A DNA stretch of 46,550 bases from Bacillota bacterium (lineage in GTDB: Bacteria > Bacillota > Dethiobacteria > Dethiobacterales > Dethiobacteraceae). The DNA is taken from the NCBI GenBank assembly GCA_012521405.1, contig JAAYMK010000003.1:1-46550 (forward strand), given 5' to 3'. Positions within the stretch are counted from its first letter, which is position 1; each line of letters starts with the position of its first letter. The translations under genes and the position numbers were made by a program. This document shows, piece after piece, positions 1-8,623 of the stretch. The notes beneath the pieces were generated by a model. That model searched no databases and had not been told where the DNA came from. It worked only from the letters and a program-made list of their open reading frames with translations.

Positions 1-752
1 ATTTATCCGGCTTAACCTTGGCTGAATATGTGAAAAACAGAAAACTGTCAGAAGCAGCCAAGGATTTATTAAATAAAGAAAGAGTTACAGATGTTGCCTT
101 CAAATATGGCTATCAATCAGTTGATGGCTTCACGCGTGCCTTTAAAGCTTGGTGCGGTTCTTTGCCGTCGGATGTTGCCAAAACTGGGATTGGCAAATCG
201 TTTCCCAAACTTACTTTTTATATTGATGTCAGAGGAGGAGAAAGTATGGATTATAAAATTGTGGAAATGCCTGCATTTAAATTTGCCGGTGTAAGTAAAC
301 GTGTGCCCATGCAATTTGCCGGAGAAAATCAAGCCATTATTGCATTGGCTAAGAGTATTACGCAGGAGCAAAGGGAAGAAATGCACAGGATGCAAGATCT
401 TGAACCCTGTGAAATTGTCAATGTCTCTTATGAACATGATTATGATTTTAGAAAAGACGCAGGCTATCTTACTCATTTAATTGGGGTTTTAACTACAGAG
501 GAAAATATAAGTGATGTTTTAGATGTCATTGAAGTCCCGGCATGTACCTGGGCGGTTTTTCCCAATGAAGGTCCTTTTCCGGAAACTTTGCAGCAGACTT
601 ATGCTAGAACTTATGCAGAATGGCTGCCTATTTCTGATTATGAAGTAATTCAGGCTCCTGTATTTTCCTTTACCAAGATGGATAAAGAAAAAGAGAATTA
701 TGCCTATAGTGAGGTTTGGCTTCCCGTGCGCAAGAAAAATAAAAAATATTAA
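1..752 (+). CDS. AraC-family regulator with GyrI-like effector domain (5' end cut off)
   Basis: The frame is open from base 3, so the gene begins outside the window. The visible N-terminus is the second helix-turn-helix half of an AraC DNA-binding domain: residues reading LTLAEYVKNRKLSEAA, then VTDVAFKYGYQSVDGFTRAFK, the usual AraC recognition-helix pattern. From about base 246 (MDYKIVEMPAFKFAGVS) it continues into a GyrI-like/SOUL-type effector-binding domain that ends in the typical EVWLPV motif, so the 3' end is intact. Such proteins are one-component transcription regulators that bind small, often lipophilic or cationic molecules; the ligand cannot be read here. The gene converges on and overlaps the tail of the remnant at 670-1035. 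It is not part of the conserved yaaL-mazG gene string that follows. Confidence 0.85.
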   Translation, partial: LSGLTLAEYVKNRKLSEAAKDLLNKERVTDVAFKYGYQSVDGFTRAFKAWCGSLPSDVAKTGIGKSFPKLTFYIDVRGGESMDYKIVEMPAFKFAGVSKRVPMQFAGENQAIIALAKSITQEQREEMHRMQDLEPCEIVNVSYEHDYDFRKDAGYLTHLIGVLTTEENISDVLDVIEVPACTWAVFPNEGPFPETLQQTYARTYAEWLPISDYEVIQAPVFSFTKMDKEKENYAYSEVWLPVRKKNKKY

Positions 753-1035
753 CTTCCCTTTTCAGTTCGCCTGCATTTACCCAAGGTCCCCATCCGCCTA
801 GAGGCGTAATTAAATTCTCTCTATGTTCATCGTCTAGCTTTGTAGCAATCTTGCCTAATTGTCGGATGTCAAAGCCTTCTGTTTCATCGTAGTAGATGCC
901 GATATCGATGTCTGATTTTTCATGATGGGTTCCCCTTGCTCTTGACCCTCCTAAAACCACACCGGCAATGCCCGGAATGTCTTTTAACTCTCTTTTGATT
1001 TGATGCAAAATACTATCTATCGACAAGTACTTCAC
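670..1035 (-). pseudogene. Truncated nucleotidyltransferase (MNT/pol-beta fold) remnant
   Basis: The first 85-90 residues match the N-terminal half of a minimal nucleotidyltransferase: a GSRARGTHHEKSDIDIGIYY core with the GS motif and the DxD metal-binding acids, then GGWGPWVNAG, a strongly conserved stretch in a family usually about 250 residues long. After WVNAG (near base 765) the similarity stops, and the remaining 30 or so residues are antisense to the tail of the AraC-type gene. The family's C-terminal two thirds is missing, so this is probably a deletion remnant. The start is GTG at 1035 or TTG at 1026; the TTG has a better-placed GAGGTG in front. A short product could still be made, but substrate-binding parts are absent. 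It could instead be a rare small MNT-like protein, which I think less likely. Confidence 0.6.
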
Positions 1036-1095
1036 CTCAATCTTTTCTTTGGAAAGCTTTTAGCAGCAAAACCTTTGCCGTAATGATTTATAAAG

Positions 1096-1129
1096 CAGTG
1101 GTAGCTTGCAATACCACTGTTTTTTTTTG
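1096..1129 (+). terminator. Intrinsic terminator without an obvious + strand gene in front
   Basis: The 8-bp stem CAGTGGTA (1096-1103) pairs with TACCACTG (1112-1119) around an 8-base loop and is followed by nine T residues. It faces the + strand. The gene directly upstream (670-1035) is on the - strand, so this may be the relict terminator of an operon whose genes were replaced by the AraC/nucleotidyltransferase insert. Confidence 0.8.
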
Positions 1130-1237
1130 CATGGTTTAGTTACTTTTTCTGTAATTTTTTCTTTTCTCCTTGTCATAGGAAAGTGCAGAGCAACATATCT
1201 GTATAAAAAGGACATGCAGGCTAAAGGAGGGGGTGCT

Positions 1238-1546
1238 GTGGATACAAGGGACAGGTATAAAGAGCTGGTAAATGTATGGAAAAACAGGTTGGCCAAGCTT
1301 TGCGAAGCCGGTAAGCATGCTGAAGAGAGGCCGGAAAAGGAGTTTGTAAGGTCACTGGAGAGTGTGTTAACAGAGCTGCAGGCCGCAAAAAATTATTTCA
1401 ATCAAGTGTCTGATCCGGATCAAGTTGATTTAGCCATTATCTATTTAACTGCAGCGGAGAAAAAATACCGCATGTTGTTAAAAGAAGCACGCTTGCGCGG
1501 TTACAGGATACCATTTACGATGCGCAATTTAAAGGAAAGAGGGTGA
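1238..1546 (+). CDS. yaaL: YaaL family protein (DUF2508)
   Basis: A protein of 102 residues starting at GTG 1238, chosen because AAAGGAGG lies at 1223-1230, seven bases ahead. The upstream extension of the frame (from 1106) has no family match and begins inside a terminator. The centre (AKNYFNQVSDPDQVDLAIIYLTAAEKKYRMLL) has the DUF2508 pattern: a helix, then NYFN-V-DPD-VD-AI, then an AAE-KY helix. The function of YaaL is not established. In B. subtilis yaaL sits between recR and bofA, and here too it overlaps the next gene, bofA (GTGA overlap), so the two are co-transcribed and translationally coupled. It is somewhat longer at the N-terminus than the roughly 75-residue Bacillus protein. Confidence 0.85.
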   Translation: MDTRDRYKELVNVWKNRLAKLCEAGKHAEERPEKEFVRSLESVLTELQAAKNYFNQVSDPDQVDLAIIYLTAAEKKYRMLLKEARLRGYRIPFTMRNLKERG

Positions 1547-1824
1547 GGAATTTGCCGGATTTGGACCTGAATCTCATGGTGGCTGCTATTTTTGCCCTAA
1601 TTGTACTTTTTTATCTGGTAAAGTTTTTGTTTGGACCCGGGCAAATTTTTTTGCGCTTTGTCGGTACAGGCTTAGTGGGGGCAGCGATTCTTTTTCTCTT
1701 TAATTTGGTGGGCGGTCTTTTCAACCTCACATTGGGGATAAATGTAGTTACTTCTATAATTGTGGGTTTTATGGGTTTGCCGGGGTTAATCATGTTAATT
1801 ATTCTGCAAAAGCTGCTTGGTTAA
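1543..1824 (+). CDS. bofA: BofA, inhibitor of pro-sigma-K processing
   Basis: A small membrane protein of 93 residues with two or three hydrophobic segments (about residues 12-30, 37-57 and 64-90). The C-terminal signature LGINVVTSIIVGFMGLPGLIMLIILQ is the conserved BofA motif (LGIN...T..I.G..G.PG). In sporulating Bacillus, BofA sits in the outer forespore membrane and holds the SpoIVFB intramembrane protease inactive until the forespore signal arrives, which times sigma-K activation. GTG 1543 is used because AAAGGAAAG precedes it; a TTG at 1552 is an alternative. It overlaps yaaL by four bases, reproducing the yaaL-bofA pair next to the B. subtilis origin. Confidence 0.93.
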   Translation: MRNLPDLDLNLMVAAIFALIVLFYLVKFLFGPGQIFLRFVGTGLVGAAILFLFNLVGGLFNLTLGINVVTSIIVGFMGLPGLIMLIILQKLLG

Positions 1825-1859
1825 AGGATTACAGAAATATAATAATTTTTTAATATTCT

Positions 1860-1887
1860 TTGATGCATTACGTTCTTATGTTACAAT
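1860..1887 (+). promoter_or_regulatory. Probable sigma-A promoter for the NusG-domain-II gene
   Basis: TTGATG (1860-1865), a 16-bp spacer and TACAAT (1882-1887), with a TGT just ahead giving an extended -10. It lies in the 102-bp gap after bofA, about 40 bases before the next start codon. Confidence 0.55.
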
Positions 1888-1926
1888 AATAAACGAAGAA
1901 AGTTACACAGGAAAGAAGTGTAGGCC

Positions 1927-2319
1927 ATGAAATGGAAAAAAGGAGATCTGGTTGTTGTCGTTGCCGTGCTCTTGATGGCCTTGTCTTTATTTGCCGTCAA
2001 AGCCCTGCCGGCTGCGGCCGGGGAAAGGGTATTGCAGGTGACGTTAGACGGCCAGCTAGTGAAAGAGCTGGCTTTAACTGGTGAGCATAATGAAACCATT
2101 ACCGTACCTATCCCCAAGGGTGAAGCGGTAGTGGAAATTATAGACGGTAAAGTAAGAATGCTGCCCATGTCCAAGGAACTCTGCCCGCAGGCTATTTGTT
2201 CCCATGTGGGTTGGATTGAGCGGCCTGGCGACGCCATTGTTTGTTTGCCCAACCGTTTAATTGTTACCATCGAGGGCAATGGCACGACCGTTGAAGAATT
2301 GGACGGAAAAACGCAATGA
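1927..2319 (+). CDS. NusG domain II-containing membrane-anchored protein
   Basis: A protein of 130 residues with one N-terminal membrane helix or uncleaved signal (residues 7-30) and an extracytoplasmic domain of the NusG domain II type (DUF1312). Visible family marks are the paired cysteines in KELCPQAICSHVGWI and the closing IVCLPNRLIVTI motif. Homologs are widespread in Clostridia, often beside energy-coupling or FMN-flavoprotein genes, but no molecular role is firmly established. Its last four bases overlap the ATG of the DUF523 gene, so the two form one transcription unit. The cysteine pattern suggests a disulfide or metal site outside the membrane; this is inference. Confidence 0.8.
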   Translation: MKWKKGDLVVVVAVLLMALSLFAVKALPAAAGERVLQVTLDGQLVKELALTGEHNETITVPIPKGEAVVEIIDGKVRMLPMSKELCPQAICSHVGWIERPGDAIVCLPNRLIVTIEGNGTTVEELDGKTQ

Positions 2320-2810
2320 AGCAAAAAAGGCTGCTGGTGGTTAGTGCCTGTTTGTTAGGGCTGAATACAAAATATAATGGTGGCAATAACCGCCGGGAGG
2401 ACGTTTTAGCTTTAGAGGAGAGCTGCCTTTTAATTCCCATTTGCCCGGAACAATTGGGGGGCTTACCCACTCCCCGAGAGCCGGCGGAAATACAGGGCGG
2501 CGACGGTCATGACGTATTGGCCGGTCGGGCGTCCGTTAAAGCGAAAACAGGCAAAGATTGTACGGCAGCTTTTGTCTGCGGGGCAAAACAAGCTCTTGAG
2601 GTAGCCAGGCTTGTAGGGGCACAGTTAGCCCTACTTAAAGCCCGCAGCCCCTCCTGTGGCAGCAATTGTATTTATGACGGGCAGTTTCGCGGAAAAACAA
2701 TCGCCGGTGACGGCGTAACGGCTGCTCGTTTTAAACAAGCAGGCATAGCGGTTTTTACGGAAGAAACACTAGCAGAGTTACGGTTACTGCTTACACAAAG
2801 GGGCAGTTGA
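2316..2810 (+). CDS. DUF523 / TudS-like [4Fe-4S] protein
   Basis: A protein of 164 residues covering the complete DUF523 domain. Three conserved cysteines are present in family context: Cys12 (SACLLG), Cys43 (PICPEQLGGLPTPR) and Cys114 (SPSCG). In the characterised family member TudS these three cysteines bind a [4Fe-4S] cluster that removes sulfur from thiouracil. Whether this copy is a desulfidase cannot be told from sequence. It overlaps the upstream NusG-II gene by four bases (ATGA) and is followed by a terminator. Confidence 0.85.
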   Translation: MKQKRLLVVSACLLGLNTKYNGGNNRREDVLALEESCLLIPICPEQLGGLPTPREPAEIQGGDGHDVLAGRASVKAKTGKDCTAAFVCGAKQALEVARLVGAQLALLKARSPSCGSNCIYDGQFRGKTIAGDGVTAARFKQAGIAVFTEETLAELRLLLTQRGS

Positions 2811-2828
2811 CACTGGCCCTTTTTTTTG
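2797..2828 (+). terminator. Intrinsic terminator after the DUF523 gene
   Basis: AAAGGGGCAG (2797-2806) pairs with CTGGCCCTTT (2813-2822) with one mismatch, followed by more T residues. The six-base loop is TTGACA, which also serves as the -35 element of the next promoter. Confidence 0.75.
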
Positions 2829-2835
2829 TTATACT
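2807..2835 (+). promoter_or_regulatory. Sigma-A promoter for guaB, embedded in a terminator
   Basis: A perfect TTGACA -35 (2807-2812), a 17-bp spacer and TATACT -10 (2830-2835). Transcription would start near 2842 and give a leader of about 114 nt before guaB. The -35 hexamer is the loop of the upstream terminator and the spacer is its 3' arm and T-tract. Confidence 0.75.
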
Positions 2836-2886
2836 GCAAGGAAACTATAAATACCCCGCAGCATTAATGGCGGTGGAATTTCGGTA

Positions 2887-2925
2887 AAAAGCGTGCTTTA
2901 GGGGAAGAATAAAGCACGCTTTTCT
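2887..2925 (+). promoter_or_regulatory. Perfect 14-bp hairpin in the guaB leader (possible attenuator)
   Basis: The arms AAAAGCGTGCTTTA (2887-2900) and TAAAGCACGCTTTT (2910-2923) are perfectly complementary around a nine-base loop. The structure resembles a terminator with a short T-tract and lies between the guaB promoter and its GGAGG site (2943-2947). No purine riboswitch consensus is visible. Confidence 0.6.
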
Positions 2926-2937
2926 AAAATTTATTAA

Positions 2938-4413
<1,476 letters not shown>

Positions 4414-4501
4414 CTTTTGCCGGCGCCTGTGGCATGTTCTATGATTCCCAAATCGGCAGCTACTGTAATATGATAATAGAGAAAGCTGTAACGCAGTTTG
4501 C

Positions 4502-4530
4502 GTATAAAACTGCAGGAAAAGAACATGCTA
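4502..4530 (+). promoter_or_regulatory. Forespore (sigma-G/sigma-F type) promoter for gin
   Basis: GTATA (4502-4506), a 17-bp spacer and CATGCTA (4524-4530) match the sigma-G pattern GNATR-N17/18-CATWMTA with one mismatch. The predicted start near 4537 would remove an upstream ATG at 4539 from effective use and leaves a short leader before the GTG at 4563. Confidence 0.55.
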
Positions 4531-4562
4531 ATTGGTTGATGACAGCGGAAAGAAGGGAAAGT

Positions 4563-4751
4563 GTGGAGCAAAAATATTGCTTAGTTTGTGAAAAGCCGGT
4601 AAAGGAAGGTTTAAGGATTTTAGCGTCGCTGTTATGCTCTGAGTGCGAACAGGAGCTGCTTAAACTTGCAGTTTCAGATCCCAAATATAGTTTGTATGTA
4701 GATAAGTTGAAAAGTGTCATTGCCTCTGTTTGCGTCCAACAGCAAGTATAG
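4563..4751 (+). CDS. gin: Gin (CsfB), inhibitor of sigma-G
   Basis: A protein of 62 residues from GTG 4563, close to the 64 of B. subtilis Gin. It has the family's zinc-binding cysteine pairs YCLVC and LLCSEC, separated by KPVKEGLRILAS, then the C-terminal DPKYSLYVDKLK helix. Gin binds and restrains sigma-G (and sigma-E) so that late forespore transcription does not start early. GTG 4563 is preferred because AGAAGGG lies five bases ahead and because a forespore-type promoter sits at 4502-4530. The longer frame beginning at 4434 has no family similarity in its first 40 residues. A strong terminator follows. Confidence 0.88.
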   Translation: MEQKYCLVCEKPVKEGLRILASLLCSECEQELLKLAVSDPKYSLYVDKLKSVIASVCVQQQV

Positions 4752-4756
4752 CAATT

Positions 4757-4783
4757 AAAGCCGGTTTTACCGGCTTTTTTTCA
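4757..4783 (+). terminator. Intrinsic terminator after gin
   Basis: The stem AAAGCCGG (4757-4764) pairs with CCGGCTTT (4770-4777) around a short TTTTA loop and runs into seven or more T residues. Confidence 0.9.
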
Positions 4784-4833
4784 TAACTTTTGCAGCAGGG
4801 TATTTAGAGTTTTTGTGGAACACTAACAACATT

Positions 4834-6243
4834 ATGGAGCAAAGTAAAGCACCTATTTGGGATAAATTGTTACAGTGGCAGCAAAAAAAGCGCCTGTGGC
4901 TACATGTGCCTGCGCACGGTGGGGGTGCCGGGCTACCGTCAGAACTGCAAAATCTTTTTGGTATGTATGCACGTTTTGATTTAACTGAACTTCCCGGCCT
5001 GGATAATCTGCATGCTCCCCAGGGAATAATTGCGCAGGCACAAGCTTTAGCGGCACAACTTTTTGCTGCCAAAGCCAGCTTTTTTTTAGCCGGCGGAGCC
5101 AGTGCCGGCGTGCGCGTCATGATTCGCGCCTGTTGTAATCCGGGTGATACCATCCTTGTGGCACGCAATGCCCATAAATCTTTATACGAAGCCTTGGTCT
5201 TCACCGGGGTTGTACCGCGTTATTTGCCCATAGAAACCATGGAGGGCTTGCCGCTAAACATTACGCCGGAGGCGGTAAAGGAAGGATTTGCGCGTTATCC
5301 GGAGGCTAAAGCTCTTTTTCTTACCAGTCCCAGCTATTACGGTATTGCGGCCAATCTGCCGGCCATTGCGGAGGCGGTAAGGAAGGCTGGAGCACTGCTG
5401 CTGGTGGATGAGGCGCATGGTGCACATTTGGCATTTTGCCGGCAGTTACCGGAGGCGGCAGGTCCTTACTGTGATCTGCGTGTCCAGAGCTGGCATAAAA
5501 CTTTAGGAGCTTTAACGCCAGGGGCCGTTTTGCACTGCCATACGGAGCATATAGATAAAAACCGCTTGTTCCTGGCACTGCAGGATGTACAAACCACAAG
5601 CCCGCCGTACCCGCTTTTGGCCTCCCTGGATGTAACCAGGCGCACCATGGCTTTAAAAGGCGAGGAAATTACGGGCAAAATGTTGACAAACGCCAAAAAG
5701 CTGCGTGAAGCTTTGGCAGCCTATGTGCCGCTTTTACAGAGGCAGCAGGTTAAGCCTTTGGGGTTTGACCTTGATGAGACGCGGGTAACAATGCTGGTGG
5801 GGAAAGCCGGTATTTGTGGTTTAAAAGCAGGCCGTAAATTGGCCGAGTTTGGTATAGACCTTGAAATCATTCAGGCGGATACTCTACTGGCCATTGTGGG
5901 GCCGGGTTACAATTTTAACGGGAAGGAAAATTTTGCTGCAGCATTTAAAACAATTCCGCGAAGTACGCGTTTTTGCCGCCACATACAAAGGCTGCCGTCT
6001 ATACCGGAAATGGTTTTGACGCCGAGGGAGGTTTACTTCCAGCCGGCAAAGGCAGTAAAGTTGCAAGAAGCTCAAGGTCATATTGCTTGGGCCATGATTG
6101 TCCCTTACCCGCCGGGAATTCCTTTAGTGATGCCGGGGGAAAAATTCACGTCTGAAATTGTAGCTTTTCTGCAGGAAGCACGCCGCTTAGGTGTTGAATT
6201 TATGGGAATCGATGACGCCGGGCAAGTTTTAGTGTGCAAATGA
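4834..6243 (+). CDS. Orn/Lys/Arg decarboxylase-family PLP enzyme (YaaO-like)
   Basis: A protein of about 469 residues, the short form found in Bacillota (B. subtilis YaaO and SpeA are about 480-490). Fold-type I PLP features are visible: HVPAHGGG near the N-terminus, LAGGASAG for phosphate binding, VDEAHGAHL with the aspartate that contacts the pyridine nitrogen, and the Schiff-base lysine Lys222 in QSWHKTLGALTPG. It probably decarboxylates a basic amino acid (lysine or arginine) for polyamine synthesis or acid handling; the substrate cannot be fixed by eye. ATG 4834 is chosen over TTG 4813, though neither has a clear ribosome binding site. Its position directly before tmk equals yaaO-tmk in B. 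subtilis. The stop is followed nine bases later by the tmk ATG. Confidence 0.88.
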   Translation: MEQSKAPIWDKLLQWQQKKRLWLHVPAHGGGAGLPSELQNLFGMYARFDLTELPGLDNLHAPQGIIAQAQALAAQLFAAKASFFLAGGASAGVRVMIRACCNPGDTILVARNAHKSLYEALVFTGVVPRYLPIETMEGLPLNITPEAVKEGFARYPEAKALFLTSPSYYGIAANLPAIAEAVRKAGALLLVDEAHGAHLAFCRQLPEAAGPYCDLRVQSWHKTLGALTPGAVLHCHTEHIDKNRLFLALQDVQTTSPPYPLLASLDVTRRTMALKGEEITGKMLTNAKKLREALAAYVPLLQRQQVKPLGFDLDETRVTMLVGKAGICGLKAGRKLAEFGIDLEIIQADTLLAIVGPGYNFNGKENFAAAFKTIPRSTRFCRHIQRLPSIPEMVLTPREVYFQPAKAVKLQEAQGHIAWAMIVPYPPGIPLVMPGEKFTSEIVAFLQEARRLGVEFMGIDDAGQVLVCK

Positions 6244-6252
6244 GGTGAAAAG

Positions 6253-6882
6253 ATGAAAAAGGGAGTTTTTATCACGCTTGAAGGGCTGGACGGAGCTGGC
6301 AAAACTACACAAATTAATCTTCTTGCCGCCAAAGCCCAAGCGTTAGGCATAGCAACCGTTACAACCCGGGAACCCGGCGGTACAGCACTGGGTGATGCTA
6401 TCCGCAAAATTTTACTTGATCCGTCCTATAAAGAAATGTTGCCTTTAACTGAAGCGTTTCTTTATGCTGCCAGCCGGGCGCAACATGTGGCAGAAGTAAT
6501 CCGTCCCGCCCTGGCAGCAGGAAAATTAGTAATTTGTGACCGCTTTTATGATTCCAGTTTAGCTTATCAGGCCTTTGGCGGCGGCTTGGCATTTGAGTTT
6601 GTCCGTTACATTAATGAAGAGGCGGTAAAAGATTGCAAACCTGATTGTACCTTTATCCTGGATCTTGAACCGCGTGTGGGACAAGCCCGTAAAGGACAAA
6701 TGAAAGCCGACCGCATTGAACAAAAAGCACTGGCCTTTCATGAACGTGTGCGGGAAGGCTTTTTACAATTGGCGCAAAAGCAACCTGAACGTATTACCGT
6801 ACTTGATGCCACGGAGTCTCCGGAGGCTATTTTTAACGCTATCTGGGCTAAAGTTGCTCCTTTACTGGGCCTTTCGCGTTAA
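6253..6882 (+). CDS. tmk: Thymidylate kinase
   Basis: A protein of 209 residues. It phosphorylates dTMP to dTDP in the cytosol. The P-loop GLDGAGKTTQ lies at residues 10-19, the TREPGGT motif follows at about 37-43, and DRFYDSSLAYQ is the DR(Y/F/H) motif that binds dTMP. The lid region around ARKGQMKADRIEQ looks complete. GAGGTGA directly precedes the ATG. It lies between the decarboxylase gene and holB. The darA (yaaQ) and yaaR genes that separate tmk from holB in Bacillus are absent here. Confidence 0.97.
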   Translation: MKKGVFITLEGLDGAGKTTQINLLAAKAQALGIATVTTREPGGTALGDAIRKILLDPSYKEMLPLTEAFLYAASRAQHVAEVIRPALAAGKLVICDRFYDSSLAYQAFGGGLAFEFVRYINEEAVKDCKPDCTFILDLEPRVGQARKGQMKADRIEQKALAFHERVREGFLQLAQKQPERITVLDATESPEAIFNAIWAKVAPLLGLSR

Positions 6883-6891
6883 AGTAACTTT

Positions 6892-6903
6892 TTGTGGTAT
6901 AAT
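6892..6903 (+). promoter_or_regulatory. Extended -10 promoter ahead of holB
   Basis: TATAAT (6898-6903) is preceded by TGG, an extended -10 arrangement, in the 42-bp gap after tmk. No good -35 is visible at 16-18 bp upstream. Confidence 0.5.
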
Positions 6904-6924
6904 AGGAAAGAATGAGGCGATTTG

Positions 6925-7926
6925 ATGCTTTGGAAAACAATCTACGGGCGTAAAGAATTGGTACGCACTTTGCAGGAAGCCATCCACGCTGACAAAGTGG
7001 CACACGCCTATTTATTTTACGGTCCTGAAGGAATTGGGAAAAAAACAATAGCCCAAGTTTTTGCCACTGCCCTCAACTGCCTTGACGGGCAGAAAGGGTG
7101 TGGGGTGTGTTTGTCGTGCCGGAGGGCGGCGGCACAAATACATCCAGATATTCATTATATTGAACCCGACGGAAAAACTATCAAAATAGATCAGGTCCGC
7201 CGGTTAAAAAAATATGCTTATTTGAAGCCGCGTGAAAGCCGCTATCAAATTTTTATTCTCCAGCAAGCGGATACTTTAACCACTGAAGCCGCCAACAGTT
7301 TGCTGAAAGTGCTGGAGGAACCGCCGGTGGGCTCAATCTTTTTGTTATTGGCGGAAAATTTATCTGCTTTGCTGCCGACAATTCGTTCTCGCTGCCAGGA
7401 GTTTGCCGTGAGCAGGCTGGATAGGGAAAGCATGGCGGAATTTTTGCGTGCTCAAGGACGTATGACAGGTGAACAAATAGCAGAAATTATGGTATGGGCT
7501 GAAGGAATTCCGGGTAAGGCACTGGAATTGACAGATAGCCAAGCGCGGCAACAACTTTATCAAGAAGCAGTTGCGTATTTAAAAGCTTTAGCTGCCGGAA
7601 AAGGTGTCAGCAGCCTGGCGGCTAAACTTGCTGAGACTGAAGATCTGACGGCCGTGCTTGATGCCATGATTTTGGCCTTAAGGGACTTGCTTATTTTACC
7701 TGCAGCCGGCAAACACCCGGAAGTACTGGCCGGCAAAGGGAGCCTACTTTGTGGTCAGCTTACGGAAAAGTGGCACCGGTCTGCCTGCTTGGCGGCGATA
7801 CCAGTGTTATTAAAATTGCAAAGGGATTTACAAAGTCCCATAAATGTCCGCCTTGCGCTGGAAAATGCGTTTTGGGACCTGAAGGAGGTTTACAACCGTG
7901 CAAACAGTTGTGGGAATTCGCTTTAA
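6925..7926 (+). CDS. holB: DNA polymerase III delta' subunit
   Basis: A protein of 333 residues from ATG 6925 (GAGGCG ahead; a TTG three bases earlier is possible). It is the clamp-loader delta' subunit, an AAA+ protein. Visible parts are the P-loop-like YGPEGIGKKT, the zinc module with four cysteines (CLDGQKGCGVCLSC), the KVLEEPPVGSIF segment and the SRCQ sensor/arginine motif of clamp-loader subunits. The C-terminal collar domain is more divergent, as usual. The 3' end overlaps the start of ricT by 29 bases, so the two are translationally linked, as in B. subtilis where holB and yaaT are neighbours. Confidence 0.95.
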   Translation: MLWKTIYGRKELVRTLQEAIHADKVAHAYLFYGPEGIGKKTIAQVFATALNCLDGQKGCGVCLSCRRAAAQIHPDIHYIEPDGKTIKIDQVRRLKKYAYLKPRESRYQIFILQQADTLTTEAANSLLKVLEEPPVGSIFLLLAENLSALLPTIRSRCQEFAVSRLDRESMAEFLRAQGRMTGEQIAEIMVWAEGIPGKALELTDSQARQQLYQEAVAYLKALAAGKGVSSLAAKLAETEDLTAVLDAMILALRDLLILPAAGKHPEVLAGKGSLLCGQLTEKWHRSACLAAIPVLLKLQRDLQSPINVRLALENAFWDLKEVYNRANSCGNSL

Positions 7927-8623
7927 AAGAGCAGGAAAAATATATTATTTTGACCCCAACGGTTTGGATTTGTCCGTGGGGGATTTTACCATTGTGGAAA
8001 CTGCCCGGGGACTGGAGTTTGGAGAAGTTGTGGTTGCCCCAAAGGAAGTATCGGAAGAGGAGATTGTGCAGCCATTAAAAAAGGTTTTAAGGGTAGCAGA
8101 AGAAGAGGATTGTCAAAAGATTTTGGAAAATAGGCAAATGGAAAATGAAGCCTTTGACATTTGTTTGGAAAAAATCGCTGAACACGGTTTAGAAATGAAA
8201 CTTGTGGATGTGGAATATACTTTTGACCGCTCCAAAGTAATTTTTTACTTTACAGCAGACGGCCGCGTCGATTTCCGGGAACTGGTGAAAGATTTAGCCG
8301 CCATTTTTCGTACACGCATAGAGTTGCGGCAGATAGGTGTGCGTGATGAAGCAAAAATGATTGGGGGTATTGGCCCTTGCGGGCGGGTACTGTGCTGTCA
8401 TACATTTTTAGGTGAATTTGAGCCGGTTTCCATCCGCATGGCTAAAGATCAAAATTTATCCTTAAATCCCTCGAAAATTTCCGGAGTATGCGGCCGTTTA
8501 ATGTGCTGTTTACGTTTTGAATCGGACGCAAATGAAATCATGCGTGCTGAACACGAGCAAGAAGAAAATGAAGATATTTTTGTCGATGATGCAGATGAGA
8601 TGGATAATATCTGCGAACAGTAG
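7898..8623 (+). CDS. ricT: RicT (YaaT), PSP1-domain protein
   Basis: A protein of 241 residues starting at GTG 7898 behind a strong GAAGGAGG at 7881-7888. The PSP1 domain covers most of it. The conserved cysteine-rich signatures CGRVLCCHTF and CGRLMCCLRFE are complete. In B. subtilis YaaT (RicT) forms a complex with YlbF and YmcA (RicF and RicA) that carries [4Fe-4S] clusters and is needed for RNase Y-dependent mRNA maturation, biofilm formation and sporulation. The C-terminus ends in an acidic tail. In this genome the following yabA gene is missing; the stop codon instead abuts a convergent Mur-ligase gene with no gap and no visible terminator. Confidence 0.95.
   Translation: MQTVVGIRFKRAGKIYYFDPNGLDLSVGDFTIVETARGLEFGEVVVAPKEVSEEEIVQPLKKVLRVAEEEDCQKILENRQMENEAFDICLEKIAEHGLEMKLVDVEYTFDRSKVIFYFTADGRVDFRELVKDLAAIFRTRIELRQIGVRDEAKMIGGIGPCGRVLCCHTFLGEFEPVSIRMAKDQNLSLNPSKISGVCGRLMCCLRFESDANEIMRAEHEQEENEDIFVDDADEMDNICEQ

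Noticed and set aside
1172-1201. Sigma-E promoter upstream of yaaL-bofA (TCATAGG-N14-CATATCTG)
   Set aside because: The -35 and -10 both deviate at several key positions; it is suggestive for bofA but too weak to list.
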